Source: Dugong dugon
Lineage: Eukaryota > Chordata > Mammalia > Sirenia > Dugongidae
Length of the DNA: 64,000 bases
Reading direction: 5' to 3'
Assembly (NCBI GenBank): GCA_030035585.1
Contig: CM057465.1
Span: 34,738,001 to 34,802,000, forward strand
Shown here: positions 11,581 to 23,510 of the stretch, piece by piece
How positions within the stretch are numbered: position 1 is the first letter of the stretch
How the letters are laid out: each line of letters begins with the position of its first letter
Position numbers and translations under genes: made by a program
Notes under the pieces: model-generated
Databases searched by the model: none
Told to the model about the DNA's origin: nothing
What the model saw: only the letters and a program-made list of their open reading frames with translations

Positions 11581-12122
11581 TCTCTATTTTAAAATTTGCC
11601 CTTTTCAAACAGCTTTCTGTCTAAAAGCTCTGATAAAGTTTTCAAATCACAAATCTCCTTTTGTGATAAAGATTTACATTGTAGTACATGAACATACAGT
11701 CATGGGGAAAAAAGAAAACTAAGCACATGCATGTCCATGACTCCAGGCTGCCTCTCGGGATTTTGTATCAGTTGCCTTCTTTGTACCTTCACTATCTCGT
11801 TTTCCTTTGTGCATCTTGTACTAACAATCTCAATAATGCCCTGCAAGTCTTAGCACATGCACCTTCCGGGCTGCTTACAAAATTTGATTTTTCGAACTAA
11901 CGCTTCCTAATGCCTAATCTCTGGTCAATCCTGTTTACTACTTCTTCTGTACCTCCAGGCAGAAGGAACGCGTGAGCAGCTGATATGCAATGTTTCCCTT
12001 TTTTTTTTTTTTTTTTTGCTCTGACAGATAATCACAAAACAGAAAAAAGAGGCCTAGTGCATTTTATTATCTTTGATTTGATACTTTTTACTAGGGCTGA
12101 TCTTTCATTGTTTGGACATACT
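11581..12122. other. No recognised element; poly(T) tract
   Basis: Unannotated sequence with a T-run at about 12000-12017. Nothing else is recognisable. Confidence 0.4.
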
Positions 12123-12135
12123 GGCCACTAATTAA

Positions 12136-12346
12136 GGAGTCCTGGTGGCTCAGTGGTTAAGTGTTGTGCTGCCACCCAAACGGTCAGTGGTTCAAACATA
12201 CCAACCGCTCCACAGGAGAAAGATGTGGTGGTGTGCTTCTGTAAAGGCTTACAGCCTTGGAAACCCTAAGGGGCAGTTCCACTCTGTCCTATAGGGTCAC
12301 TATGAGTTGGAATCGACTTGACGACAGACCATTTAGTTTTGGGTTC
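12136..12346 (+). mobile_element. AfroSINE, full-length
   Basis: The head is GGAGTCCTGGTGGCTCAGTG, the body CACAGGAGAAAGATGTGG and the tail TAGGGTCACTATGAGTTGGA. The direct repeat is GGCCACTAATTA (12123-12134) and GTCCACTACTTA (12347-12358). Confidence 0.95.
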
Positions 12347-12358
12347 GTCCACTACTTA

Positions 12359-13182
12359 TATTTTCACATATGTGTGTGTGTGTTGGTGAACACGTGGAAG
12401 AAAGCTGTGTCAGAGTTCATTTTCGTAAGTGAGCCCTTAAGTGTGCACTTTACGCTTAGACTTCTGGGGCCATTCTGAATTCATTTCTGAGGATCCAAGA
12501 TATAAAAACAACTCAAATGCCTGAATCTGTGGAAAATCCTGAGTTTGGAAATGGACCTAAGAAGTGTCTTGAGAGAGTGGAAGAAGCATAATTAATCAAG
12601 TTTATGTCCGCCAGAATTTTAAGTGGATTATTTAGTTGCTCAGTAACAAGTGAAGAACAACATATGGAAGCATTCTAGTATAGTAAAGAAAATACACCAC
12701 AAAATCTGGTTCTTAGACTCCACCACTGAACAGTGTTGGGACATTAGATAGGCTCCATTTATTCTTTGTACAAAAGAAATGGTAATACCTTTCTAGATTA
12801 CAGCTACTTGAGGATCAGGACACAGTCTTATATAGGACTCTAACTGCTTATCTAACTGCTTAATTACAACCTTTAAATAAACTTTAAATGCACTATATAG
12901 GGTTTTTGATTGAGTATGCTTGGTAAATTATGTAATCTAATTCATATCTTAATTTTTCATTATATCTTACATAAAGATATAATTTTCAGCATAGTCTGAG
13001 AATTGATTTTAAATAAAACTGTTCTATCAGTCTTTTAGATGTTTCCAGTGCAATATAAATACTACAGCTAATTGAAACCCATTAACTTCCATTTAAAAAT
13101 ATATGTACAAGCCCAATTTAAATGTAGTAATTTAAAATTTTTCTGTTTTCATCTTGAAATTTTCCATCCAGTCCACTTTCCC
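12359..13182. other. No recognised element
   Basis: AT-rich DNA containing a short (TG)n run near 12369-12382. No gene or named repeat. Confidence 0.4.
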
Positions 13183-13199
13183 CCACAATTTTATCTTTT

Positions 13200-16158
13200 A
13201 TTGTTTTGTTTTTTTCTTTTATTGTTGTACTTCAAATGAAAGTTTACAATTCAAGTTAGTCTCTCATACAAAAATTTATACGTACATTGTTGTGTGACCC
13301 TAATTGCTCTCCCTATACTGTGACAGCACACTTCTCCTTTCCACCCCTGACTTCCCATGTCCATTCAACCAGCTCCTGGCCCTCTCTGCCTTCTCATCTC
13401 ACCTGCAGACAGGAGCTGCCCATTTAATCTCATATATCTACTTCAGTTAAGAGGCACACTCTTCACGAGTATCGTTTTATGTCCCATAGTCCATTCTAAT
13501 TTTTGTCTAAAGAGTTTGCCTCAGGAATGGTTTTAGTTCTAGGTTGACAGAGAATCTGGGGGCCATCGTTTCTGGAATTCCTCCAGTCTCAGTCAGACCA
13601 TTAAATCTGGTCTTTTTACTTGAATTTTAGTTCTGCACCCCATCTTTTTCCTGCTCCATCAGGGATTCTCTGTTGTGTTCCCTGTCAGGGTGGTCATTGG
13701 TGGTAGCCCGGCACCATTTAGTTCTTCTGCTCTCAGGCTGATGAAGTCTCTGGTTTATGTGGCCCTTTCTGTCTCTTGGGCTAATACTTTCTTTATGTCT
13801 TTGGTGTTCTTCATTCTCCTTTACTCCGGATGGTTGGGACCAATTGAAGCATCTTAGATGGTGCTTGCTAGCTTTTAATACCCCAGGCGCTGCTCACCAA
13901 AGTAGAATGCAGAACATTTTCTTGATAAACTTTGTTATGCCAACTGACCTAGATGTCTCCTGAAAGCATGGTCCCCAGAGCCCCGCCCCTGCTACTCTAT
14001 CCCTCGAAGTGTTTGGTTGTATTCAGGAGACTTCTTAGCTTTGGTTTAGTCCAGTTGTGCTGACTTCCCCTGTAGTGTGTGCTATCCTTTACTTCACCTA
14101 AGATAATTCTTATCTACTATCTAGTTAGTGAATAACATTCTCCCTCCCTCCCCACCCTTGTAACCATCAAAGCATGTTTTCTTCTGTGTTTAAACCTTTT
14201 CTTGAGTTCTTATAATAGTGGTCTTGTACAATATTTGTCCTCCTGTGACTGACTAAATTCACTCAGCATAATGCCCTCAAGATTCCTCCATGTTATGTTT
14301 CACAGCTTCATCGTTGTTCTTTATCATTGCGTAGTATTCCATTGTGTGGATGTACCATAATTTGTTTATCCATTCATCCATTGATGGGCACCTATGTTGT
14401 TACCATCTTTTTGCTATTGTGAACAGTGCTGCAGTGAACATGGATGTGCGTATAGCTATTCGTGTGATGGCTCTTATTTCTCTAGGATATATTCCAAGGA
14501 GTGAGATAGCTGGATTGTATGGTACTTCCATTTCTAGCTTTTTAAGGAAATGCTAAATCGATTTCCAAAATGGTTGTACCATTTTACATTCCTACCAACA
14601 GTGTATAAGTGTTCCGTTCCCTCCACAACTTCTCCAGCATTTATTAGTTTGTGTTTTTTGGATTAATGCTAGCCTTGATAACATCTCTGGTAATTTCAAG
14701 AAATTGTCTTCCTCCAGAACATTTCTTGATTCTATATTTTGGGAGTTTGCTGAAGCCACCATGGTCTGCCTCTTTATGTGATTTGATATTGACTTTTGTC
14801 GCCAAACCTTCAGTAAGTTACTATTTATTTATTTATTTTATGTTTGCTTACTTTGTCCCAGCTTCTTGTTTTGTTATGCCCAAATATCAGCTCGTGTGAG
14901 CTAGTTTGATTATTGGCTGCTTTGAATCTCTAACATCCTGTCACCAGATGGTTAGATCTGTTACTAAGTTTGCGAGTGCAGGATTCTATTTAGTTTTCTC
15001 GTATGAATTCAGCTCAGGTATCCAGATAGTCAGTTACCAAGTCTGTGGTGCAGGCTCTCACCTACAGTCCTAGACAGGCATGGGTGATTGGTGTAGGCAC
15101 AGGTATCTGGCTGCAGTAGGGGGTCACACACTAAGCAAGGCAGGGGGCTGATATCTGCCTCTGAATGAATGGGAGGAAAGTGTCTCCCTGTTCTCTAGAG
15201 CGTGTAGGTTGGTGGGTTTTGCAGCTGGACTAGAAGCACCCAGTGTAGTTGGCTGTAAAGACTGGGAGGCACCACTTATTCTTCAGCCGCTATCACAGGT
15301 CATTAGGTGTCATGGGTGGAGCCATCAGTCCTCAGGCCCCTGATGTGGGTAGATGAAGACCCTGCTTAGTGGGCAGAGCAGTGTCAAATGTCATGATCCT
15401 GCCACTTTACAGCTGAAACAATTCAAGTTAGACTTCAGGTATATACCCTGTTGTACTGTGGTAATGAGGACCTATGCTGCTGAAATGGGCCCACACAAGT
15501 TTATGCAGGGGTGAAAGACACTCAAAGTCCATGGATCCCTTATGCCTGTGCCTAGGCAAAGGAGCTGTGCCTACCCTGAGTTCCTGGCTTAGAGGAGCTG
15601 GCAGATTATTTTTTCCTGTTTGTTAATTTGTTCCCTCTCCAAGACCAGGAGAGTGGCTCAGGGTGCATGACAGGTCCTGCTTCTGGCCCATGGGACTCGG
15701 CAGTTGCTGAGGTCGTCCTGGACCTGGTACAGGGAAAGGAGTGAGGAGGTAAATGGGAGAGAGGTTTTTCCCAAAGGGTGGTGTTTTTGATCCACGCAGT
15801 AGGCCAGATGCAAGTACTTATCTTTTGCCAGTTGAGGGCCGGATCTCTGAGTAGACTCTCTGCCGCTGGGTCTCTCCCAATATGGAAAACGCCTCCTGAG
15901 CACCACTGCTTGCCTCAACACGCATGAGCTGATCCAGCCTGAAGGGCTGTGGCTCCTGCCATGTGAAGTCTGGCAACTCCTCACTGTTTCGAAATCATCT
16001 CTCCCTCCCCCTGCCACTCAGACCAATTCCTCAATTTTGCCTTTGATGTTCAGAGCTCCTAGGTTGTCATATATAATCGATTCACTTGTTTCTTCGGGTC
16101 TTTGATGTAAGAGGGACCACCAGAATCATCTGACTACTCCGCCATCTTGGCCACACAT
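13200..16158 (-). mobile_element. Lineage-type L1 with intact ends and large internal deletion
   Basis: In antisense, the 3'UTR occupies about 13.2-14.2 kb (TTACAATTCAAGTTAGTC, TGTGACAGCACACTTCTCC) and the ORF2 C-terminus runs to about 14.68 kb. The sequence then jumps, at about 14.68 kb, to the ORF1 N-terminal/5'UTR region (CTCTGGTAATTTCAAG) and continues through a GC-richer 5'UTR to GCCATCTTGGCC at 16141. Compared with the copy at 24.2-31.1 kb, about 4 kb of ORF1 and ORF2 is absent. A direct repeat (CCACAATTTTATCTTTTA near 13183; CCACAGATTTATCTTGAAA near 16159) shows that both original ends are present. Confidence 0.9.
16141..16152 (-). promoter_or_regulatory. YY1-like motif at L1 5' end
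   Basis: The minus strand reads GGCCAAGATGGC at the first bases of the L1 5'UTR. In human L1 a YY1 site with core AAGATGGC near the 5' end directs start-site choice. Here the motif is seen directly; its function is inferred. Confidence 0.5.
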
Positions 16159-16484
16159 TCCACAGATTTATCTTGAAAGTCTTTTATTGATCACACATTT
16201 TTTTATTTCTTTCATACAGACACACAATTATTATCAATGTACAAAAGTTCAAAACACCATAAATATATTTTAAATTTTTATCATTGCTAAAAAGTTTATT
16301 GGAAACATCTTTTAATGATAATGATGACAAAATGATGTGAATGATGTTTTATTAAGGAGACTATAGACACTTCCTCATGATGATGATCTCTGACTCCTAG
16401 ATTAGATTAGATCCACTTACTGTATGTGATCATTGCACTCTGTACTACTAATTTTTTAATATTGTGATTAATTTTTAATTGTAT

Positions 16485-16640
16485 GCCTTCCTTACTAGGT
16501 TGTAGGTACCATGAGGCTAAGAACCTTATCAAGAGTATTTATTATTTCATCTCTAGGGCCTAGTATAAGGACAGAATAATAGTAGAGGCACAATGAGTAA
16601 TTGTTCAGTTGGGTTTTATTGAGTAATATTTGTTTGTTGG
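16485..16640 (+). mobile_element. L2 3' end fragment
   Basis: CTAGGTTGTAGGTACCATGA, CATCTCTAGGGCCTAGTA and the terminal TTTGTTTG/TTGGATTTTATTGATG region follow the sense L2 3' end pattern (TTGTAAGCTCCATGAGG..., CCTAGCACAGTGCC...). Confidence 0.55.
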
Positions 16641-17097
16641 ATTTTATTGATGTAAGTGAAGGAGACAAATTAAGAGTTGGCAGAAACATGATAAAAACTA
16701 ATGATTGAATAAAGTAGAGGTATTACAAAAAATAACTTGTTTCAGTTGCATTTTGTGATGAGCATATCATTTTTGAGTGAAGTTTCAGTAGAACAGAATT
16801 AATGGAAGTTAGACTATAGAGGAGATTAAAGACTTATGGGTATTTAACAAGGAGAAGCAATAAAAGAAAAAGTTAAGGGATTCATAACGTGAAGGTAGGG
16901 GAGTGGTTAAGAGTAAGTGCTATGAGCAGTGGTGCTACATGATCAATAAGAGGTGAATGAAGGAATTACTAAGAAATAATAAGAACCCAGCTGAAATTGT
17001 TGTTGTTGTTAGGTTCCATCAAGTAGGTTCCAACTCCTGGTGCCCCTATATACAACAGAATAAAACACTACCTGATCCTGCATCATCTTCACAGTCA

Positions 17098-18219
17098 TTA
17101 TGCTTGAGCCCATTGTTGCAGCCACTGTATCAATCCATCTCGTTGAGGGTCTTCCTCTTTTTGCTGACCTTCTACTTTACCAAGTGTGATGTCCTTCTCC
17201 AGGGACTGGTCCCTCCTGATAACATATCCAAAGCATAAGAGACGTAGTCTCACCATCCTTGCTTCTAAGGAGCATTCTGGGTGTGCTTCTTCCAAGACAA
17301 ATTTGTTCTTTCTTCTGGCAGTCCATGGTATATTCAGTATTCTTCACCAACACCATGATTCAAAGGCATCAGTTCTTCTTCAGTCTTCCTTATTCACTAT
17401 CCAGCCTTCCCATGCATATGAGGCGATTGAAAACACCATGGATTGGGCAGGCACATCATATTCCTGAAAGTGACAACTTTGCTTCTTAACATTTAAAAAA
17501 TGTCTTTTGCAGCAGATTTGCCCAATGGAATATCTTGTTTGATTTGATGACTGCTGCTTCTATGGGCATTCATTGTGGATGCAAGTAAAGTGAAATTCTT
17601 CACAACTTCAATATTTTCTCCATTTATCATGATGTTGCTTAATGGTCCAGTTGTGACGATTTTTGTTTTCTTTATGTTGTGAAATCCATAGCAAAGGCTG
17701 GAGTCTTTGCTCTTCATCAGTAAGTGCTTCAAGTTCACTTTCAGCAAGCAAGGTTGTGTCATCTGATCTGCATAACATAGCTTGTTAATGAGTCTTCCTC
17801 CTATCCTGATGCTATATTCTTCTTCATATAGTCCAGCTTTTCAGATTATTTGCTCAGCATTCAGATTGAATAAGTATGGTGAAAGGGGATACAACTCTGA
17901 TGCACACCTTTTCTAACTTTAAACCACACAGTATTCCTTGTTCTGTTCAAAGGACTTCCTGTTGGTCCATATACAGGTTCCTCATGAACACAGTTAAATG
18001 TTCTAGAATTCCCATTCTTTGCAATTTTATCCACAATTTTTTATGATCTGCAAAGTCAAATGTCTTTGCGTAGTCAATAAAACACAGGTAAACATCTTTC
18101 TGGAATTCTCTGCTTTCAGCCAAGATCCATCTCACATCAGCAGTGATATCCTTTGGTCCACCTCCTCTTCTCAATGCAGCTTGAATTTCTAACATTTCCC
18201 TGTTGATGTACTGTTGCAA
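17098..18219 (-). pseudogene. RTE reverse transcriptase and C-terminal remnants
   Basis: Three broken frames together represent the polymerase part. In 17947-18219, VYLCFIDYAKTFD is reverse transcriptase motif A with its first Asp intact, followed by LWIKLQRMGILEHLTVFMRN. In 17493-17762, NIKKTKIVTTGPLS is the post-palm region typical of BovB-type enzymes. In 17098-17295, RLRLLCFGYVIRRDQSLEKD is the conserved C-terminal segment. Intervening stops and frameshifts make the protein non-functional. In life it would copy RTE RNA at nicked chromosomal DNA and would also serve SINEs that carry the RTE 3' tail. Confidence 0.88.
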
Positions 18220-19272
18220 CTACTTTTGAATGATCTTCAGCAAAATTTTACTTGCATGTGATATTAATGATATTGTTCGATAATTTCCACATTCTGTTGA
18301 TCACTTTTCTTTGGAATGGGCATAAACATCTATCTCTTCCAGTCAGTTGACTAAGGATGCTGTACCCCAAATTTCTTGGCATAGATGAATGAGCACCTCC
18401 AGCACTGCATCTGTTGGTTGAAACATCTCAATTGTTATTCATTCAATTCCTGGAGCCTTCTTTTTTGCCAATGCCCTCAGTGCAGCTTGACTTCTCTCTT
18501 CAGTACTGTTGGTTCTTGATCATATGCTACCTCCTGAAATGGTTGAACATTAACCAGTTTTTTGTTTTTTTTGTTTTTGTTACAGTAACTCTGTGTATTC
18601 CTTCTATCTCCTTTTGACGCTTCCTGTGTAATTCATTATTTTTCCCACAGAATCCTTCAATACTGAAAATTGAGGCTTGAATTTTTTCTTCAGTGTTTTA
18701 GCTTGAGAAATGCTGAGGATGTTCTTCCCTTTGGGTTTTCTAACTCCAGGTCTTTGCACATGTCATTATAATACTTTACTTTGTCTTCTCAAGCCTCCCT
18801 TTGAAATCTTCTCTTCAGCTCTTTTACTTCATCATTTCTTCCATTCGTTTTAGCTATTCAATGTTCAGGGGTAAGTTTTAGAGTCTCTTCTGACATCTGT
18901 TTTGGTCTTTTCTTTCTTTCCTGTCTTTCTAAGGACCTTTTGCTTTCTTCTTGTATGACGTCTTTGATGTTATTCCACAGTTCGTCTGGTCTTCAGTCAT
19001 TAGTGCTCAATGTGTCAAATCTGTTCTTGAGATGGTCTCTAAATTCAGGTGGAATATACTCAAGCTTGTATTTTGGCTCTTGTGTAATTGTTTTAATTTT
19101 TTCCAGCTTCAACTTGAACTTGCATATGAGCAATTGATGGTCTGTTCTGCAGTTGGCCCCCGACCTTGTTCTAACTGATGATATCGAGCTTTTCCATCAT
19201 CTCTTTCCACAGATGTAGTTGATTTGATTCCTGTGTTTTCCATCTTGTGAAGTCCAAGTCTATAGTTGCCGT

Positions 19273-19632
19273 TTATATTGTTGAAAAAAAGGTATTTGTG
19301 ATGAAGTCATTGGTCTTGCAAAATTCTTTCATGCACTCTCCAGTGTCATTTCTATCACCAAGGTCATGTTTTCCAACTACTATTCCTTCTTCTTTGTTTG
19401 CAACTTTTGCATTCCAATCACCAGTAATTATCACTGAATCTTGAATGCATGTTTGATCAATTTCAGACTGCAAAAATTGGTAAAAATCTTCAGTTTCCTG
19501 ATCTTTGGCCTTAGTGGTTGTTGCATCAATTTGAGTAATAGTCATATTAACTGTTCTTCTTTGTAGGCATATGGATATTATCCTATCATTGACAGCACTG
19601 TACTTCAGGATAGATCTTGAAATGTTATTTTT
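19273..19632 (-). pseudogene. RTE endonuclease remnant, proximal part
   Basis: The frame 19273-19545 contains SVIITGDWNAKVANKEEG, the GDWNAK motif of apurinic/apyrimidinic-like endonucleases in RTE elements, and ECMKEFCKTNDFITNTFF after it. The N-terminal part of the same domain lies on the other side of the L1 insertion (20388-20620). There the minus strand still spells NRTWNVQSV and NWKSLK-like text but with in-frame stops. The domain would have nicked target DNA; it is dead here. Confidence 0.85.
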
Positions 19633-20387
19633 GAGGGACTGAATTACTGGGCTGAGGGCTGGGGACCATGGTCTCAGGAGACATCTAACTCAATTGGCAT
19701 AACATATTTTATAAAAAAATATTCTGCATCCTACTTCGGTGAGTAGCATCTGGGGTCTCACTAGCTTATAAGAGGCTATCTAAGATACTCCACTGATCCT
19801 ACCCTGTCTGGATCAAGGGAGAATGAATAAAACCTAAGACATAAGGGAAAGATTAGTTCAAAAGACTAAAGGATCAGAATGACCTCAGCCTCCACTAGAT
19901 TGAGTCTAGCATAACTAAACGGTGTCCAGCTACCACCACTGACTCCTTTGACAGGGATCATAAGAGAGGGTCCCAGACAGAGCTGCAGAAAAATGCAGAA
20001 CAAAATTCAAACTCAGAAAAAAGACCAGACTTACTAGTCTGACAGAAACTGGAGAAACCTCAAGAGTATGGCCGCTGGACACTCTTTTAACTCAGTACTG
20101 AAGTCACTCCTGAGGTTCACCCTTCAGCCAAAGATTAGACAGGCCCATAAAACAAACTAATACATGTAGTTCAGTCTTATGTACGAGATTAAACGGGCAC
20201 ACAGGCCCAGGAGCAAAGACAAGAAGATAGGATGGAAGAGGAAAACTGGATAAATGGAAATGGGGAACCCAGTGTCTTGAAGGGGAGAGTGTTGACATAT
20301 TGCAACCAATGTTACAATAGTATGTGTATTAATTGTTTAATGAGAAACTAATTCGCTTTGTAAACCATCTAAAGCACAGTTTTTAAA
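19633..20387 (+). mobile_element. L1 3'UTR insertion inside the RTE element
   Basis: This is a 5'-truncated L1 of the same lineage as the copy at 44.1 kb. Shared blocks are GAGGGACTGAATTACTGGGC, ACCATGGTCTCAGGAGACAT, GAGAAACCTCAAGAGTATGG and GAGAAACTAATTCGCTTTGT. It ends in a short A-tail. A clear direct repeat AAATGTTATTTTT (19620-19632) and AAATGTTCTTTTT (20388-20400) flanks it, so it inserted after the RTE element. Confidence 0.95.
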
Positions 20388-20620
20388 AAATGTTCTTTTT
20401 GATGATGATTGTGACACCATTCCTCTTTAGTTTGTCATTCCTGGCATTGTAGACAATATGATTGTCCAATTCAAAATGGCCAATATCAGTTCACTTCAGC
20501 TCAGTAATGCCTGAGATATCAATGTTTATGTGTTCTCTTTTATTTTAATGACTTCCAATTTTCCTAGATACATCACACTTTGTACATTCCACGTTCTATT
20601 ATTAATGGATGTTTGCAGCT
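20388..20620 (-). pseudogene. RTE endonuclease remnant, N-terminal part
   Basis: This continues the endonuclease beyond the L1 insertion. The minus strand encodes the start of the domain (TWNVQSV) and a later block corresponding to the conserved RRNG segment (here KEEWCHNHHQK in the shifted frame). Stops interrupt every frame. Confidence 0.65.
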
Positions 20621-21115
20621 GTTTCTTCTCTTTTTGAGTCGTGCCACCTTAGCAGATGAAAGTCCCAAAAGCTTGACTTCATCCACATCATTAAGGTCAA
20701 CTCCACGGATTCTGAGTGCCTTCCAACCTGAGGGACTCATCTTCCAGCACTATATCAGATAATGCTCCACTGCTATTCATAAGGTTTTCATTGGCCAGTG
20801 TTTTCAGAAGTAGACCACCAGGTCCTTCTTCCTAGTCTGTCTTAATCTGGAAGCTCTGCTGAAATGCATCTACCATGTGTGAACTTGTGGTGTTTGAAAT
20901 ACCGGTGACATAGCTTCCAGCATCACAGCAGCATGCAAGCCACCACAGTATGACAAACTGACAGACAAATGTTGGAAGTGGAACTGAAATTAGTAAAGCT
21001 GAATTAGTGGTAGGCCAAATTTGCATGGTTCCATAACTTTCTCTGAAAATGCTCAGCTGAAACCAGGATAATAGAGAATGAATAACAAAGGGTTATCCAG
21101 GATTTAGGACTGGAC

Positions 21116-21905
21116 TAGCAGAAGGGTTAAGGAAGCATTGAGGTTGAGAACATTATCAAAGACACCATCATCAACAGAATTGAACATGGAAGATCTCAAG
21201 ACACTCAGCATACTACATTAAAACGCACGAAAACCGGAACCTGTGTAAGAGATAAAAAGTGGTAAGACTGCGTCCTGTCAAAGGCAGAAACTTGGGAGAC
21301 ATGGAAAAACAAGGCAGTCCCATCGAGTTCCAGCTCTCACAAGATTCACTGTATTTCCCAGCATTACCAAGTGTAAAAAAGATAACATTTCCTGCTGAAA
21401 CTGCTGTTTCTCTTCCAAAGCAAAATATGTTATTCTCATGTCTTGAATATCTGCTGCTAGGGAAAAAGAAAATATCTCAGAAAGTGCAATGTCCTATACC
21501 AATATCCAAGTCAAAGTAGGGCTAAAGTTACTGAATGAATCAAGATGAGCTCATCCATGATTCCATTTTAGAACATATCTAGTCTTCTACCAATGGTTGA
21601 AGTACATTGAAAATTGTAAACTAAAAATATCAGCCTTTTTTGATGTCATACACTATCTAGTCTGAGATGTAAAACCAACACAAGAAAGCCCAAATTTCTC
21701 CCAGCAGTGCCTTTTATGTTGGATGTTTCAGAAAGGTGGGTTAAGATGTCTGTGAACTCAAAACTTTTGAACAGACTAGCTGATGGTGGTTACCTTAGCA
21801 ACTGTACCAGTGCACTATACTTAGATGTTTTTCTCTGAGAGCTGATTGTAGAAACACTATCCCGGTGTTCAGATATAGTAAAAAAAAAAAAAAAAAAAAA
21901 AAAAA
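21116..21905 (+). pseudogene. Candidate processed retrocopy of an unidentified transcript
   Basis: About 0.8 kb of sequence unlike any repeat in the window ends in a run of about 25 A residues (21881-21905). A possible direct repeat is AGGATTTAGGACTGG (about 21100-21114) and AGGAATCTAGACTGAGG after the tail; it is imperfect. The longest plus frame (21259-21519, 86 codons) starts MVRLRPVKGRNLGDMEKQG and includes QLSQDSLYFPALPSVKKITF. I do not recognise the product. The 3' 350 bp would be a 3'UTR. It could instead be an unrecognised SINE-like element or an A-tailed L1-mobilised non-coding RNA. Confidence 0.4.
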
Positions 21906-22282
21906 GGAGGAATCTAGACTGAGGTAAGGGGTTATCATATCATAACGGTTAGATCCCAAAAGACCTTTGCTAAAGTGGAGTTTCATTTGTAACTATTTTT
22001 ACCTAAGGCGGTAATTAAAATGGAGACTCAACATATTTTATAATTTCTACATATACAAAAATGCATATATTTTATACTACTAGAATGTTAAGATAAAATT
22101 GAGTATTGTAATGTTTCCAGAAATCATAGTATTTTAGGACTTACGACGTCAGCCGTTAGATTTTAGAATGTTAAATATTAGTTGTAGTCCTTGTCTCTAA
22201 GACTGGTGATCATATCAAAAATCAATGTGATTATAAGTAGTTTTAATCACCAACACTGAGCTATGTTTGCCCTGTCTTTGAT

Positions 22283-22500
22283 AACTGGTTCTCATACTTT
22301 AGTGTATATTAAAATTCAGCTTCAGCAGGTTCTTTAGGGGCTGTCTGTCTCAGAATAATTGCTGGTAATTGATAAAAGGCAGATTCTCAGGTCCCTTTCT
22401 CAAAAATTCCGTTTCAGTAGTGCTGAGTACTTTTCACAGTTTCCCATGTTATTAGGATGCAGATGGTTCCTAGACCACACTTGAGAAACAAACTGACTCA
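22283..22500 (-). mobile_element. MER5A-type hAT (Charlie) DNA transposon remnant
   Basis: The plus strand begins TGGTTCTCATACTTTAGTGT, contains GCAGATTCTCAGGTCCC and TTCAGTAGTGCTGAG, and ends near AGACCACACTTGAGAAAC. These are the antisense MER5A landmarks, with complementary ends GGTTCTCA and TGAGAAAC. Confidence 0.8.
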
Positions 22501-22829
22501 GCTTGAAACTGCAGGGAAGGCTTGGGTCATGTTGACACATGAGACTCCAAAGGAGGCAGATAAATTTAGTGCTGATTATGTGAGCATTGGAACATAAAAG
22601 CACTACTAAAATTTTCTAGATAGAAAACACATTGTTTAAAAAGGATAATTTTTAGTTGTCATTACTGAGAAGGTAATTAAAATGCAATAGATTATTTAAA
22701 TTATTTGGTATTTTGTAAACATCATCCTAATCTAAATATATTTTAAATTTCTAAGAAGACTTAAACATTTTTATTTCTTTCCACTGTCAAAGGCACGCGT
22801 ATCTCATTTCTGCTGTATATGGGACAATA

Positions 22830-23040
22830 TGGTGGAATGGGAAAAGCTTGGGTCTTGTAGCTATACAGCTGTGCATTCCAGTCTCAGCCCTGTCATTTTA
22901 TATTAGGATATTTGGCAACTTATTTCACGTTCTAGAATCTCAATTTTTCTCTTTGGTAAAATAAGGATTATGGTAACTACAAATTTGGGTGGTTATGAAT
23001 AATAAATAATAAAATATATGTGTGTTGTCTAGCATAATAT
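22830..23040 (+). mobile_element. MIR SINE
   Basis: It has GGTGGAATGGGAAAAGCTTG (head), CAGTCTCAGCCCTGTCATTT, GGATATTTGGCAACTTATTT, TTTGGTAAAATAAGGATTA and TGTCTAGCATAATATTC in MIR order. It is strongly diverged. Confidence 0.75.
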
Positions 23041-23434
23041 TCACAAAAATTCACTCTTTTTTCCTCCATTTCTCATATTAAAAGGAGCACTTATTCAGTT
23101 TTAACAATTTTCTGAGTTTATGATTTAGTAGTTCAGGCTGCTAAAAATAAAACTAAAGTTTTAAACCACAGCTAAGGATGAACAATAAATTGTGTTCTAA
23201 GTTGTGTTCTACAATTGCTTTCTTTTTCATATTATATCTCTTACTTTTCTTATATTAATCTTCCAGTTCTAAACCAATTAAAATAATATCTTTATACTGG
23301 TAATACAATTCTTAAAAAGTGTGAGTAAAATAATATCAGAAAAAAATCAGTGAATCACTGTTGTCTTAGAGACAGACAAAGAACAAGTAAATTTTCAGGC
23401 AGCTAAGATAGAATTAATCGCTTATTCTTTGTTT

Positions 23435-23510
23435 TTCTAGCACCTACAACAATGTTTGGTACATGATTGGAGTGAGTATTCAATCAAACTTTTTTAAATG
23501 AAAAATTTAA
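23435..23510 (+). mobile_element. L2 3' end fragment
   Basis: TTTTTCTAGCACCTACAACA then GTTTGGTACATGATTGGAGT and ATTCAATCAAAC match the sense L2 end (agcacctagcacagtgcctgg...). Short and diverged. Confidence 0.5.

Larger units (their letters stand above)
16995..20968 (-). mobile_element. Near full-length BovB-like RTE LINE, split by an L1 3'UTR
   Basis: The 3' terminus lies at 16995 (GTTGTTGTTGTTAGGTTCCA) and the 5' end near 20968. Removing the L1 insert at 19633-20387 leaves about 3.2 kb, the usual RTE length. Reading from the 5' end on the minus strand: 5' leader, apurinic-type endonuclease (about 20.6-19.27 kb), reverse transcriptase (about 18.9-17.5 kb) and a C-terminal segment (about 17.3-17.1 kb). 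Stops and frameshifts disrupt it throughout. RTE/BovB elements are known in afrotherians, where a horizontal origin has been argued for the wider BovB group. Confidence 0.93.
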
